64,000 bases of DNA, from NCBI GenBank assembly GCA_963720735.1, contig CAVRGL010000003.1, forward strand, positions 1 to 64,000, read 5' to 3'. Positions within the stretch are counted from its first letter, which is position 1. Each line of letters opens with the position of its first letter. The notes under the pieces were generated by a model that saw only the letters and a program-made list of their open reading frames with translations, was not told where the DNA came from and ran no database searches. This DNA is from JBBRHQ01 sp963720735. Its GTDB lineage: Bacteria; Actinomycetota; Thermoleophilia; Solirubrobacterales; 70-9. Shown in pieces: positions 45,617 to 54,011 of the stretch. A program made the position numbers and the translations under genes.

Positions 45617-45928
45617 TCAGGAACCCGGGAGAAGCTTTGCCTTCTCCGCGTCGAACTGCTCCTGCGTGAGCACACCGGAGTCGAGAAGATCCTTGAGCTT
45701 CGTCAGAGCGTCTATCCGCTCGGTCTCGCTCATCTCCTGGGCCGGAGGAGCTGCCTGCTGTGGCGCAGGCGCTTGCTGTGCCGGCGCCTGTTGCTCCTGC
45801 GTGGATTGAATCTGGGCATCCTGCTCGGCTTCGTGCTCGGACTTCCGCTGCATGTGCTTGCCCGCCGCGTAACCCGCGCCGCCGACCATGGCGGCACGGA
45901 GAAGTGGGCGTCGTCTCATCAAGGGCAT
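45617..45928 (-). CDS. SHOCT-domain protein
   Basis: 103 residues from ATG 45928 (AAGGA eight bases upstream). A basic head, a Gly/Ala stretch, a Gln/Ala/Pro-rich linker (about 30-65), and a C-terminal SHOCT motif ERIDALTKLKDLLDSGVLTQEQFDAEKAKLL. SHOCT is a short helical oligomerisation module. First gene of an operon with the DUF6325-like protein. Confidence 0.8.
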   Translation of the reverse strand: MPLMRRRPLLRAAMVGGAGYAAGKHMQRKSEHEAEQDAQIQSTQEQQAPAQQAPAPQQAAPPAQEMSETERIDALTKLKDLLDSGVLTQEQFDAEKAKLLPGS

Positions 45929-45970
45929 CTGCAATTCCTTCCGCTGGGAGGATCTCTTGTCGCCGAATGG

Positions 45971-46015
45971 ATCGAAACCTATCGGCGCCCGTGTTTCATC
46001 GCGCGATCCGGGTGA
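45971..46015 (-). promoter_or_regulatory. Motif site 6 and promoter of the SHOCT operon
   Basis: Minus-strand 19-mer TCACCCGGATCGCGCGATG (46015 down to 45997). The -10 is less clear than at the other sites: TTCGAT starts at offset 39 and TAGGTT at offset 34. Confidence 0.45.
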
Positions 46016-46107
46016 AATGGCGCCCTGCGGGCTTGGGATCGGGGTCCTTCCCACCGCCGTTGGCCGGCGCGATCGGTGACCCTGGCCAGGTGCGGCAAGA
46101 TCCAGCG

Positions 46108-46407
46108 ATGGCGGCCGGCGCCACCGACCCAGCCACGCCAAACGCGCAGCGGGTGCTCGCCCGAGCCCGCTCGATCCCGTCCGGACGGGTCACCACCTAC
46201 GGCGATCTCTCTCCCGGGGCTCCTCGCTACTCCGGAACGGTGCTCTCCGCCTGCGACGACCCTGGGGTGCCCTGGCACCGGGTGGTCCGGGCCGATGGCT
46301 CCCTGGCCAAGGGAGCACGCCAGCGCGCCCTGCTGGAAGCGGAGGGCGTCCCCTTCAAGGGAGAGCGAGTGGACCTCGAGGAGGCGTGGTGGGAGCCTCA
46401 GGGATGA
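46108..46407 (+). CDS. Alkyltransferase-like (ATL) DNA-damage protein
   Basis: 99 residues with the MGMT DNA-binding domain: RVLARARSIPSGRVTTYGDLS and GVPWHRVVRADGSLAKG. The PCHRVV acceptor cysteine of O6-alkylguanine methyltransferases is replaced by W56 (PWHRVV), the hallmark of ATL proteins. ATLs bind alkylated guanine and recruit nucleotide-excision repair. The tRNA-Lys lies directly downstream on the other strand. Confidence 0.9.
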   Translation: MAAGATDPATPNAQRVLARARSIPSGRVTTYGDLSPGAPRYSGTVLSACDDPGVPWHRVVRADGSLAKGARQRALLEAEGVPFKGERVDLEEAWWEPQG

Positions 46408-46409
46408 GA

Positions 46410-46482
46410 TGGGCCGTGAAGGACTCGAACCTTCAACCTTGAGATTAAGAGTCTCCTGCTCTACCAGTTGAGCTAACGGCCC
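46410..46482 (-). tRNA. tRNA-Lys (CTT anticodon)
   Basis: Minus-strand cloverleaf: acceptor GGGCCGT pairs with ACGGCCC, D-arm AGCTCAACTGGTAGAGC, anticodon loop CTCTTAA (anticodon CTT), T-arm with GGTTCGAGTCC. Discriminator base A; CCA is not encoded. Confidence 0.93.
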
Positions 46483-46573
46483 GGATCGAGCACCGCCCCG
46501 TTTCCCCCGAGGCCGCGGCGAAGTATAGGAATCCCCCGGTAGGGTGGAGGGGAGCGAGGAAGGGAGTAGGGGG

Positions 46574-46996
46574 ATGAGGCACAAGCGCTTGGCAACCGTC
46601 GCGGTTTCAGCGATCGCACTGCTCGGGGCGGCAGGTGCGGCCGGGCACGCTCCGGCCGCGATTCCGACCCAGGTCCTGGTCGCGTTTAGCGGCGGCACGA
46701 ACGGGCCGAACCAATTCGTGATCTCCGTCTCGGGTCCGCTGATGTCCCCGGTCGCGAAATGCAGAGCCGGGAGGACGGTGAAGCTCTTCTTCAGAACCGG
46801 TGGCGCCACAAAGCTGGTCGACGTCGACATCTCCAGCCGTCACGGACAGTGGGGAGTCCTGGGAAGGTCCTCTTCAGCCCCCCAGGCGTACATCGTGGCT
46901 GTGACGAAAGCCCAAGTAAGAGTCCATGGTCGGCCCCGGACCTGCGGCGCCGACCGCGTGGTCAAGCCGGTGAGCGTGGTGCAACCTGGGGCTTGA
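46574..46996 (+). CDS. Secreted hypothetical protein
   Basis: 140 residues with a signal peptide (MRHKRLATVAVSAIALLGAA, cleavage near HAPAA). The mature part has two Cys (CRAGRTVKLFF and RTCGADRVV), probably a disulfide, and looks beta-rich. GGAAGGGAG precedes the ATG. Similar small secreted proteins are common in this kind of genome; no function is recognised. Confidence 0.7.
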   Translation: MRHKRLATVAVSAIALLGAAGAAGHAPAAIPTQVLVAFSGGTNGPNQFVISVSGPLMSPVAKCRAGRTVKLFFRTGGATKLVDVDISSRHGQWGVLGRSSSAPQAYIVAVTKAQVRVHGRPRTCGADRVVKPVSVVQPGA

Positions 46997-47002
46997 CCCC
47001 TG

Positions 47003-47815
47003 CTAGGGGGTGGCTGGGGCTGAGCCGAGCCCGCCCCCGGCGAGGCCGCCGAGCGGATTCTGGAGCTCCTTCTTGCCCTGACCCTGCTGGGCCTTGGCGG
47101 CGGCCTTCTGCTGCGCCTCGAACTTCTTCGCCTGCTTGCGGATGCCGGCCAGCGACTTGGTCACCTGCTTGCCCTGGTTCCCGGGGGCCTCGGCAGCCGC
47201 CTTCTTCGCCGCTTCGTCACCCTGAGGGAAGTCGAGCGCCGCGTAGCTGTAATAGGCGAGGTTGCCATAGGCGCCGACGCTCGGCCTCGTGTCGGCGACG
47301 ATCTTCTGAGCAGCCGCAGCCTGCTTCAGGTAGGCCTCTGCCTCGGGCGCTGTGGTCGAGGTCTGGGCGAGGGCGAAGATCGCGTTGGCGGCGAGCTGGG
47401 CGACGTTGGGGTCTGGCTGCTTCGGGTTGAGCTTCAGGTAGCTCGCCCAGGCGGCGCTGGCCTGCTTGAACTGGGCCCGGGCGTCCGGGGTCACCTGCTG
47501 CTGGCCGGTGCTCGAATCGACAGTGATAAGAGCGTTGCCGGCGCTGTAGCGGACCCGGGTGAGGTTGAGCCAGAGGTTCTCGTCTTGCGGCTGCTTCTTC
47601 AGCTGCGCCTGGATCTTGGTCGCCTGGGCGTCGAAGTTCGAGCTGATGCTGCTGCTGGGCCCGCTGTTGAAGAGGTCGCCGATGCTGACCGAGCCGGTGA
47701 CGAAGAACAGGCTCAGCCCCATCAGCAGGGCGAGGACCGCGTAGACCACCTTGACGACGTTCTTGCGCCGTCCGCGGATGTCGAAGACCATGCGGTGCTG
47801 GTCGCTCTTGGCCAT
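47003..47815 (-). CDS. Membrane-anchored TPR-like protein
   Basis: 270 residues from ATG 47815: a basic cytoplasmic head, one membrane segment (about 20-42), then helical repeats of TPR type (NLWLNLTRVRYSAGNALI, AASAAWASYLKLNPKQPDPN, APEAEAYLKQAAAAQK), ending in a Gly/Ala/Lys-rich tail. Ten bases downstream of tatC on the same strand, so probably cotranscribed. A link to Tat export is context only. Confidence 0.7.
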   Translation of the reverse strand: MAKSDQHRMVFDIRGRRKNVVKVVYAVLALLMGLSLFFVTGSVSIGDLFNSGPSSSISSNFDAQATKIQAQLKKQPQDENLWLNLTRVRYSAGNALITVDSSTGQQQVTPDARAQFKQASAAWASYLKLNPKQPDPNVAQLAANAIFALAQTSTTAPEAEAYLKQAAAAQKIVADTRPSVGAYGNLAYYSYAALDFPQGDEAAKKAAAEAPGNQGKQVTKSLAGIRKQAKKFEAQQKAAAKAQQGQGKKELQNPLGGLAGGGLGSAPATP

Positions 47816-47825
47816 TTGGCTCGTC

Positions 47826-48590
47826 CTAGTGCTCTTGAGTGGTCGGCTGCTGCAGCCCGCCGCCGGCGGGCTGCCCGAATGCACGAGCGAGCAAGATACT
47901 CACTTCGTAGAGGGCCAGCAGCGGCACCATCTCGATCAGCATCGTCACCGGGTCGACGCCGGGGAGCGCCGCGGCGACCACGGCGCAGATCAGGTACGCG
48001 TAGCGGCGGTTGCGCTTCAGCTGCTCGACGCTGATTATCCCCAGCCGGGTGACGGCGAGGATCCCGACCGGGACTTGGAAGACGATCCCGCAGGCGAGCA
48101 GGGTGGTGGCGAAGAAGCTGTAGTAGTCCCGGGCCCGCAGCTGGGTGCTGAACTCACTGCTGTTGAAGTTGAGCAGGAAGTGGACCGCCGCGGGCAGGAC
48201 GACGAAGTAGCCGAAGGCGACCCCGGCCAGGAAGAGGAAGGGGACCATCAGAAGCAGCGGCAGGATCACCCGGCGCTCCTGATGGCTGAATGCCGGGAGG
48301 ACGTAGGCGTAGGCCTGGTAGAGGACGATCGGCAATGAGAGGATGATCGCGCCGTAGGCGCAGATCGTGAAGGTGGTGAGGAAGGGCTCGGTCGGGCTCA
48401 GGGTGATCGGCGTGAAGTTGTCCGGCAGGGGCTCGTTGGCGATCTTCAGCAGCAGGTGGTTCTGCCAGAAGCAGAGGGCAAGGGCGACCCCGAAGACGGC
48501 GAGCGAGACGATGATCCGGGTACGCAGCTCGTCGAGGTGCTCGACCAGAGTCAGCCGGTCCTCCGGGGAGACGGCCTTGATCCGGGCCAT
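47826..48590 (-). CDS. tatC: Sec-independent protein translocase TatC
   Basis: 254 residues with six membrane segments. N-terminal LVEHLDELRTRI is the signal-peptide-recognition motif; later YAYVLPAFSHQERR and FAFGY-like segment FLAGVAFGYFVVLPAAVHFLL are typical. TatC binds twin-arginine signals and assembles with TatA. Lies 11 bases after tatA. Confidence 0.96.
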   Translation of the reverse strand: MARIKAVSPEDRLTLVEHLDELRTRIIVSLAVFGVALALCFWQNHLLLKIANEPLPDNFTPITLSPTEPFLTTFTICAYGAIILSLPIVLYQAYAYVLPAFSHQERRVILPLLLMVPFLFLAGVAFGYFVVLPAAVHFLLNFNSSEFSTQLRARDYYSFFATTLLACGIVFQVPVGILAVTRLGIISVEQLKRNRRYAYLICAVVAAALPGVDPVTMLIEMVPLLALYEVSILLARAFGQPAGGGLQQPTTQEH

Positions 48591-48601
48591 TCGCGCCGCC
48601 C

Positions 48602-48868
48602 TCAGCTGCGCTTGTCGGCGACTACCTCGCCCTCGACCGTCTCGGCGGAATCGGCCTCGGCCTTGGGGGGCACGCTCGCCCGCTCCAGCTCGGGAACCCT
48701 TTCGTCAGTGTGCTCGTCCTCGTCGTCGTGGTCTCCGCTGATCGACCCGCGGAACTCGCGGATCCCCTTGCCCAGGGAGCGCCCCAGCTCCGGGAGCCGC
48801 TTGGGGCCGAATACGACGAGCGCGATGATCAGCACGACCAGGACTTCGAGTGGTCCGATGTTCGGCAT
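48602..48868 (-). CDS. tatA: Sec-independent protein translocase TatA
   Basis: 88 residues: one N-terminal membrane helix (PLEVLVVLIIALVVFGPKRLPELGRSLGKGIREFR, with the FGPKRLPELG hinge) and an acidic C-terminal tail. Forms the pore with TatC. TACCAT seven bases upstream suggests a leaderless start. Confidence 0.95.
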   Translation of the reverse strand: MPNIGPLEVLVVLIIALVVFGPKRLPELGRSLGKGIREFRGSISGDHDDEDEHTDERVPELERASVPPKAEADSAETVEGEVVADKRS

Positions 48869-48875
48869 GACAGAG

Positions 48876-48881
48876 ATGGTA
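48876..48881 (-). promoter_or_regulatory. Candidate leaderless -10 box of tatA
   Basis: TACCAT on the minus strand ends seven bases before ATG 48868; no Shine-Dalgarno sequence. Confidence 0.45.
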
Positions 48882-48906
48882 ACGCCGGGCCGGGCCGATC
48901 GGATCA

Positions 48907-48920
48907 GGCGCTCTTGCGCC
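48907..48920 (-). terminator. Possible short hairpin downstream of dcd
   Basis: GGCGC-tctt-GCGCC, five GC pairs, six bases beyond the dcd stop. No T-run; weak. Confidence 0.3.
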
Positions 48921-48925
48921 GGGGG

Positions 48926-49519
48926 TCAGGACCTGTCGCCAGCCGGACGCTCGTCGCCCTCGAAGTTCAGGTAGAAACGGCTCGGGGTCGGCTCCGCCTG
49001 GCCCTGGTACTTGCTGCCGGTGCTCTCCGAGCCGTAGGGGGTCTCGACCGGCCCGTCCATGCGCATGAAGGAGATCTGCCCGATCGGCATCCCGTGGTAG
49101 ATCGTGATCGGCAGGTTGGCGACATTTGAGAGCTCCAGGGTCAGGTTGCCCTCGAAGCCGGCGTCGACGAAGCCGGCGGTGGAATGGATCAGCAGCCCGA
49201 GCCGGCCCAGCGAGCTCTTCCCCTCCAGCCTCGCGACCAGGTCGTTCGGCAGCCGCACCCGTTCGAGCGTCTGCCCGAGGACGAACTCGCCGGGGTGAAG
49301 GATGAACGGCTCGTCCTCGGCCACCTCCATCAGCTCGGTCAGCTCGTCCATCGGCCGCCGCACGTCGATGAACGGGTAGCGAGCGTTGTGGAAGACGCGG
49401 AAGCGCCGGTCGACCCGGACGTCGACGCTCGATGGCTGCACCATCGAGGCGTCGTAGGGGTCGAAGACGATGCGGCCGGCCTCGATCTCGGAGCGGATGG
49501 TTCTGTCGCTGAGGACCAT
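48926..49519 (-). CDS. dcd: dCTP deaminase, probably dUMP-forming
   Basis: 197 residues, trimeric dUTPase fold. VLSDRTIRSEIEAGRI, QPSSVDVRVD, RLEGKSSLGRLGLLIHSTAGFVDAGFEGNLTLELSNVA and GMPIGQISFMRM are typical. The STAGF.D.GF.G version is that of the bifunctional dCTP deaminases that release dUMP directly, as in mycobacteria. Supplies dUMP for thymidylate. Confidence 0.93.
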   Translation of the reverse strand: MVLSDRTIRSEIEAGRIVFDPYDASMVQPSSVDVRVDRRFRVFHNARYPFIDVRRPMDELTELMEVAEDEPFILHPGEFVLGQTLERVRLPNDLVARLEGKSSLGRLGLLIHSTAGFVDAGFEGNLTLELSNVANLPITIYHGMPIGQISFMRMDGPVETPYGSESTGSKYQGQAEPTPSRFYLNFEGDERPAGDRS

Positions 49520-49640
49520 TCTGTCGCTGCAGCTTATTCGTGGGCTGGGGACGGCGGTACTACCCGGTTCTGGGTTCTTGGGGCCGCATACCCGATTTCA
49601 GGGATCAAGGCGGCGCCCAGGGCGCCGATGAAGCGGCAGG

Positions 49641-49970
49641 ATGAGCGCCGGGAGAACCCAACTGAAGAGGGAGCAGGGGCTGCACGTCTGCCCCCGCTGC
49701 CGGTCCGGGCTCGTCCAGCCGACCCGCTGGGAGCAGGCCGAGCCGCACGGCAGCTGGAAGCTCTGGCGCCGCTGTCCCGACTGCGAGTGGGACGGTGCGT
49801 CGGTGCACGGCGAGTCCGAGATCAACGACTACGACGAGCAGCTCGATTTCGGCACCCGCGAGCTCGCCTGCGAGTTGAAGATGCTCGAGCGCGCCAACAT
49901 GAAGCAGGCAGCGGAGATCTTCGTGGCGGCTCTCGCCGCCGACCTGATCGGCCCCGACGACTTCGTCTGA
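49641..49970 (+). CDS. Small zinc-ribbon-like hypothetical protein
   Basis: 109 residues. Two Cys pairs, CPRC near 17-20 and CPDC near 45-48, form a likely zinc ribbon; the C-terminal half is an acidic helix-rich region. No family name recognised. It converges with the polyprenyl synthase gene with a three-base gap. Confidence 0.65.
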   Translation: MSAGRTQLKREQGLHVCPRCRSGLVQPTRWEQAEPHGSWKLWRRCPDCEWDGASVHGESEINDYDEQLDFGTRELACELKMLERANMKQAAEIFVAALAADLIGPDDFV

Positions 49971-49973
49971 GCC

Positions 49974-50957
49974 TCAGCTGTAGCGCTCGACCACGCCGTC
50001 GGCCACGAGCTCGAGCAGCTCCCGCTGCTCCGCCTCGAAGGCGGGACCCTCGAGGCGCCGCTTGGCGTGGGCGACGATCTCCAGCGCCCGGGTGCGCACC
50101 TGCTCGAGGACACCCGTCGCCGCGATCCTCTCGCAGAGCGCCTCGGCGCCCGCCGGGTCGAGCCCGCGCAGGTCGATCGCGCCCAGCGACGGGTCGCGCG
50201 CGGAGGCGAGGATCAGCGGCAGCGTCACGGTCCCGTCGAGCAGGTCGGTCCCCCGCGCCTTGCCGGTCCGCTCCGGCGGGCCGCTGACGTCGAGCAGATC
50301 GTCGAGGAGCTGGAAGGCGAGGCCGATCTCGCCCCCGAACCGGCTCAGCTCCTCCTCGCCGGCGCCCCCCGCGGAGGCCCGTCCGATCACGCAGGCGCAC
50401 TCGAACAGGCGGGCGGTCTTCAGCCGGCAGCGATCGAGGTAGCGCTGCTCGCCGATCGCTGTGTCGAATGCGTCGCGGCGCTGGGCGAGCTCGCCCTCGG
50501 CGAGCGCGACCGACGCCTCGCTGAGCAGGGCCGTGGCGCGCCGGTCCCGTTCGGCGGAGAGCAGAGCGAAGGCCCGCGAGAAGAGCAGGTCGCCGACCGC
50601 GCTGGCCCGCCGGCGCCCCGAGGTTGCAGCGACCGTCGGGTGGCCCCGGCGAAGCGGCGCCCGGTCGAGGATGTCGTCGTGGACAAGGGTCGCCATGTGG
50701 ACCAGCTCGACCGCCGTGGCGGCCCGGATCGCCGCCTCGCCGGCCCCGGCGCCGCCGCAGAGGAGGACGAGCAGCGGCCGCAGGCGCTTGCCGCCGGCCG
50801 CCAGGGTCGCCGTGGCGTCGGCCGCCAGCAGCGGGCCGTGCCCGAGGCTGAGCTCTCGCAGCCGCCTTTCGACCTCCTCCAGCCGGGCGGGCAGCCAGGC
50901 GCCGGCGGCGTCGATCACCGCGGTCACCGGAGGCGGCACCGCCGCCGGTCCGCTCAC
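49974..50957 (-). CDS. Polyprenyl diphosphate synthase (trans-isoprenyl synthase)
   Basis: 327 residues. Both aspartate-rich motifs are intact: HDDILDRAPLRRG (first) and FQLLDDLLDVSG (second), with GGKRLRPLL before and KTARLF between. Makes an isoprenoid chain. Because its start overlaps the menaquinone methyltransferase stop by four bases, the chain is probably the menaquinone side chain. Confidence 0.92.
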   Translation of the reverse strand: MSGPAAVPPPVTAVIDAAGAWLPARLEEVERRLRELSLGHGPLLAADATATLAAGGKRLRPLLVLLCGGAGAGEAAIRAATAVELVHMATLVHDDILDRAPLRRGHPTVAATSGRRRASAVGDLLFSRAFALLSAERDRRATALLSEASVALAEGELAQRRDAFDTAIGEQRYLDRCRLKTARLFECACVIGRASAGGAGEEELSRFGGEIGLAFQLLDDLLDVSGPPERTGKARGTDLLDGTVTLPLILASARDPSLGAIDLRGLDPAGAEALCERIAATGVLEQVRTRALEIVAHAKRRLEGPAFEAEQRELLELVADGVVERYS

Positions 50958-51685
50958 GGCGATACCCCGCTGTGGATGGCGATGATCCCGCCGGCGAGGA
51001 CCGTGTAGCGGATCTCGCCGAGTCCGGCGGCGTCCATCCTCTCTGCCAGGCCCCGGGGCGAGGGGAAGGCGCGCACGGACTCGGGGAGGTAGCTGTAGGC
51101 ATCCCCGTCGCCGGCCGCCGCCCCGAGCATCGGCACCACGCGGTCGAACCAGAGCGAGTAGAAGGTGGAGAGCGGCGGGCGCCTCGGGCTGGTGATCTCG
51201 AGGATCACCAGCCTGCCGCCGGGCCGCAGCACCCGGACCATCTCATTGAGGCCGCGGTCGAGGTCGGCCAGGTTGCGAACCCCGAAGCCGACCGTGACCG
51301 CGTCGAACCTCTGCGGCCCGTAGGGCAGATCGAGGGCGTCGGCCCACTCGAAGCGGACGTGCTCATCCCCCGGGGCCTTCTCACGGGCGAGGTCGAGCAT
51401 CGGCTCGGAGAAGTCGCAGCCGATCACGTAACCGTCGGGGGCGACCCGCCTGCCGAGCTCGACGGTGAGGTCGCCTGTCCCGCAGCAGACGTCGAGGGCG
51501 GCGTCACCGGGGCTGAGGCGGGCGCGGTCGGCGGCACGGCGGCGCCAGCGGTGGTGCAGCCCGGCGGTCATCACCGAGTTCATCACGTCGTAGTGGCCGG
51601 CGATCCGGTCGAACATCCGGTTGACCTGCCCCGCGAACTCGGCGGACTGTCTGGATGGACGAGATGTGGCCTCTAGACGATTCAT
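50954..51685 (-). CDS. menG: Demethylmenaquinone methyltransferase
   Basis: 243 residues of the UbiE/MenG family. VNRMFDRIAGHYDVMNSVMTAGLHHRWRR, SAM site LDVCCGTGDLTVEL, DFSEPMLDLAREK, FDAVTVGFGVRNLADLDRGLNEMVRVLRPGG and YSYLPESVRAFPS. Final methylation of menaquinone. GAGGTAG precedes the ATG. Cotranscribed with the polyprenyl synthase. Confidence 0.94.
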   Translation of the reverse strand: MNRLEATSRPSRQSAEFAGQVNRMFDRIAGHYDVMNSVMTAGLHHRWRRRAADRARLSPGDAALDVCCGTGDLTVELGRRVAPDGYVIGCDFSEPMLDLAREKAPGDEHVRFEWADALDLPYGPQRFDAVTVGFGVRNLADLDRGLNEMVRVLRPGGRLVILEITSPRRPPLSTFYSLWFDRVVPMLGAAAGDGDAYSYLPESVRAFPSPRGLAERMDAAGLGEIRYTVLAGGIIAIHSGVSP

Positions 51686-51715
51686 CTACCTCGGCTCATC
51701 GAAGCCTAGGCGAGC

Positions 51716-51736
51716 GAGGCGCCGGGTCGGCGCCTC
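51716..51736 (-). terminator. Hairpin terminator of the hem-qcr operon
   Basis: Perfect 8-bp stem GAGGCGCC / GGCGCCTC with a five-base loop, immediately beyond the qcrC stop at 51737. No T-run. Confidence 0.65.
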
Positions 51737-52438
51737 TCAGTCCAGCGAGGAGAGAAAGTCGGCGAGCTGGTTGAGCTTCTTCGGCGGCAGGTCCCTGTAG
51801 GAGGGCATGACCCCGGGCCCGATCTGCACCGAGCGGACGATCGCGGCCCTGGGGATCTTCTGGGCGATGTGGGTCAGCTCTGGACCAGGGCCGTTGTTGC
51901 CGTTCTCGCCCAGCTCGTGGCAGGCGAGGCAGCCGGACTGGCCCACCACATGCGCTCCGGGTTCGTAGCGTTTCGAGACCTTCATGTCGATCTCGGTCGG
52001 GGACCCGGTCTTGGCGCCGAGGTAGGTGAGGTAGGCCATCGCGACGATCACCAGGATCCCCGCGGTGGTCGCGATCGGGCGCCGGTCCGGCCGCCGCTCC
52101 GGCCCGCGGTCATAGAAGGGCAGCAGCAGCAGCGCCACCATGCACGCGGTCGGGATGCCCACGGTGGCGATCGGCACCAGCTCCGGCGGCTTGATCACTC
52201 GCAGCAGCTCGAAGAGGAAGAAGAAGTACCACTCGGGCCGGGGCGTGTAGGTGGTCGTGGTCGGGTCCGCCTTCGGCCCCAGCTCGGCGCCGAGGATGAG
52301 CGACATGGCCATCACGACGAGGACGACGATCAGCATCATCACCGAGTCCTTCATCACCGCGTAAGGGAAGAACGGCTTGCCCTTCTTCTTCAGCACCTCG
52401 TATTCCTGGAGGTAGGCCTCCTTCTCGCTGTTCTTCAT
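51737..52438 (-). CDS. qcrC: Menaquinol-cytochrome c reductase, subunit IV-cytochrome c fusion
   Basis: 233 residues. The N-terminal two thirds is the cytochrome b C-terminal (subunit IV) part with three membrane segments and RPEWYFFFLFELLR, PP.LVPIATVG. The C-terminal third is a cytochrome c domain with CxxCH (C170, C173, H174) and distal Met in PGVMPSY. This fusion is the Bacillus-type QcrC, not the diheme QcrC of mycobacteria. Overlaps qcrB by four bases. Confidence 0.9.
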   Translation of the reverse strand: MKNSEKEAYLQEYEVLKKKGKPFFPYAVMKDSVMMLIVVLVVMAMSLILGAELGPKADPTTTTYTPRPEWYFFFLFELLRVIKPPELVPIATVGIPTACMVALLLLPFYDRGPERRPDRRPIATTAGILVIVAMAYLTYLGAKTGSPTEIDMKVSKRYEPGAHVVGQSGCLACHELGENGNNGPGPELTHIAQKIPRAAIVRSVQIGPGVMPSYRDLPPKKLNQLADFLSSLD

Positions 52439-53325
52439 CCGCTCGCCGCCGCTCCGTTGCCTCTGCCGTTGCTTCCCGCCGGCAGCTGCACCACCGGGGT
52501 CGCCGGCTTCGGCTTCTCGGCTCGCACCCAGGGCGGCGCCGTGGTCCCGAGCTTGACCACCAAGTAGAGGTGGGCACCGATCAGGGCGATGATCAGCCCG
52601 GGGATCGCCAGCATGTGCAGGGCGTAGAAGCGCGACAGCGTCGTCGCCCCGATCTCAGGACCGGCCCGGAGGAAGTCGGCCAGGTACGGGCCAACCACCG
52701 GGCCGGTGCCGGTGATGTTGTTGGCGACGATCGTCGCCCAGAAGGAGCGCTGGTCGAACGGCAGCAGGTAGCCGGTCAGGCCCATCACCATCGTCAGGAT
52801 CAGCAGCACGACACCGATCACCCAGTTGAGCTCCCGCGGATACTTGTAGGCGCCGAAGAAGAAGGTGCGCGCCATGTGGACGAAGATCAGGATGATCATC
52901 ACGCTGGCGCCCCACTTGTGCATGCCGCGCACGAACTCACCGAGGAAGACGTCGTTGGTGAGGTGGGCGACCGAGCCGTAGGCCTGAGTGGTCGATGGCG
53001 TGTAGAACATCGCCAGGAAGACCCCGGTGATCGCCTGGATGATGAACGCGAAGAGGGTCGCGGAGCCCAAGGTGTAGAACCAGTTGGTCCCCTTCGGGAC
53101 CTTGCGGTAGAGCATCCCGGTGAGGAACCCCGTGGCGGCGGTGCGCTGGTCGAGCCAGCCGACCAGGTCCTTGCCGGCGGCGTGATGGACGGGCTCGCCG
53201 GCCGGGCGCTTCTCGATCTCGGGATCCCGGAGGTCGGACGGGGCGGGGCCGTTGCCCCTGCCGTTCTCACCGGGCTTGCCGGGCTTGCGCAGCGGGGCCG
53301 GGACTATCGAATCGCGGATGCCCAT
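52435..53325 (-). CDS. qcrB: Menaquinol-cytochrome c reductase, cytochrome b6-type subunit
   Basis: 296 residues, four core membrane helices. Heme ligands lie in RGMHKWGASVMIILIFVHMAR and FYALHMLAIPGLIIALIGAHLYLV, and GYLLPFDQRSFWATIVANNITG is the quinol-site region. N- and C-terminal extensions are charged and Gly/Asn-rich. The split b6/subunit IV form belongs with the Bacillus-type complex. Confidence 0.92.
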   Translation of the reverse strand: MGIRDSIVPAPLRKPGKPGENGRGNGPAPSDLRDPEIEKRPAGEPVHHAAGKDLVGWLDQRTAATGFLTGMLYRKVPKGTNWFYTLGSATLFAFIIQAITGVFLAMFYTPSTTQAYGSVAHLTNDVFLGEFVRGMHKWGASVMIILIFVHMARTFFFGAYKYPRELNWVIGVVLLILTMVMGLTGYLLPFDQRSFWATIVANNITGTGPVVGPYLADFLRAGPEIGATTLSRFYALHMLAIPGLIIALIGAHLYLVVKLGTTAPPWVRAEKPKPATPVVQLPAGSNGRGNGAAASG

Positions 53326-53333
53326 TCAGATCC

Positions 53334-54011
53334 TCAAGGCGCCGGGAAGGTCGACGGGCGCGGGGGATAGAGATAGTTCCAGATGCCGCCGGTGTACTCA
53401 CCGGGGTCGCGCGCCTGCACCGGCTGCAGCTGGTTGGTGACGCTGTAGCGGGGGCCGAGCTCGACCTGTCCGTCTCGCACCCGCGTCTGGAAGTGGTCCA
53501 GCGGGCGCACCGGCGGGCCGCCGATCCGCTTCCCCTGGAAGTCGTAGACGCCACCGTGGCAGGGGCAGATGAAGTTGCCAGCCGCCTGCACGAACCGCAC
53601 CGGGCAACCGAGGTGCGCGCAGCGGGTCGAGACCGCCACGAACTCGTCGGGCTTCTCGCCGAGCTGCTTCGACCCGCGGCGCACGTAGGCGGTGGTCTTG
53701 CCGACGTCCCCGATCCCCGGGACGATCGTGAACACGACCTGGCGGTAGGTCAGGGGATTGAAGTCGCCGGTCGGGCCGACCGACTCCCAGCGCTCCTTAC
53801 CGCGGTGAAAGAGCGGCGCCATGGCGAAGCCCACGGCCGGCAGGACGACCGCCAGGCCGGCGATCCCGCCGATTCCCTGGGAGGCGATCGTGAAGACCTT
53901 GCGGCGGGTCATCGACTCGCCCTCGAAGTAGCCGGGCGGGTGAGCCTCAGGTAGCTCCGCGGGGGCGCCCGGCGCTTCCGCCTCGGTCTTCTGTTCTGGG
54001 AGTTCAGCCAT
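53334..54011 (-). CDS. qcrA: Rieske iron-sulfur protein of the menaquinol-cytochrome c reductase
   Basis: 225 residues from ATG 54011, which overlaps the previous stop (TGATG). One membrane segment (about 40-60). Cluster ligands: CAHLGC with C131 and H133, CPCH with C149 and H152; C136 and C151 form the disulfide. First of the qcrABC genes. Confidence 0.94.
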   Translation of the reverse strand: MAELPEQKTEAEAPGAPAELPEAHPPGYFEGESMTRRKVFTIASQGIGGIAGLAVVLPAVGFAMAPLFHRGKERWESVGPTGDFNPLTYRQVVFTIVPGIGDVGKTTAYVRRGSKQLGEKPDEFVAVSTRCAHLGCPVRFVQAAGNFICPCHGGVYDFQGKRIGGPPVRPLDHFQTRVRDGQVELGPRYSVTNQLQPVQARDPGEYTGGIWNYLYPPRPSTFPAP

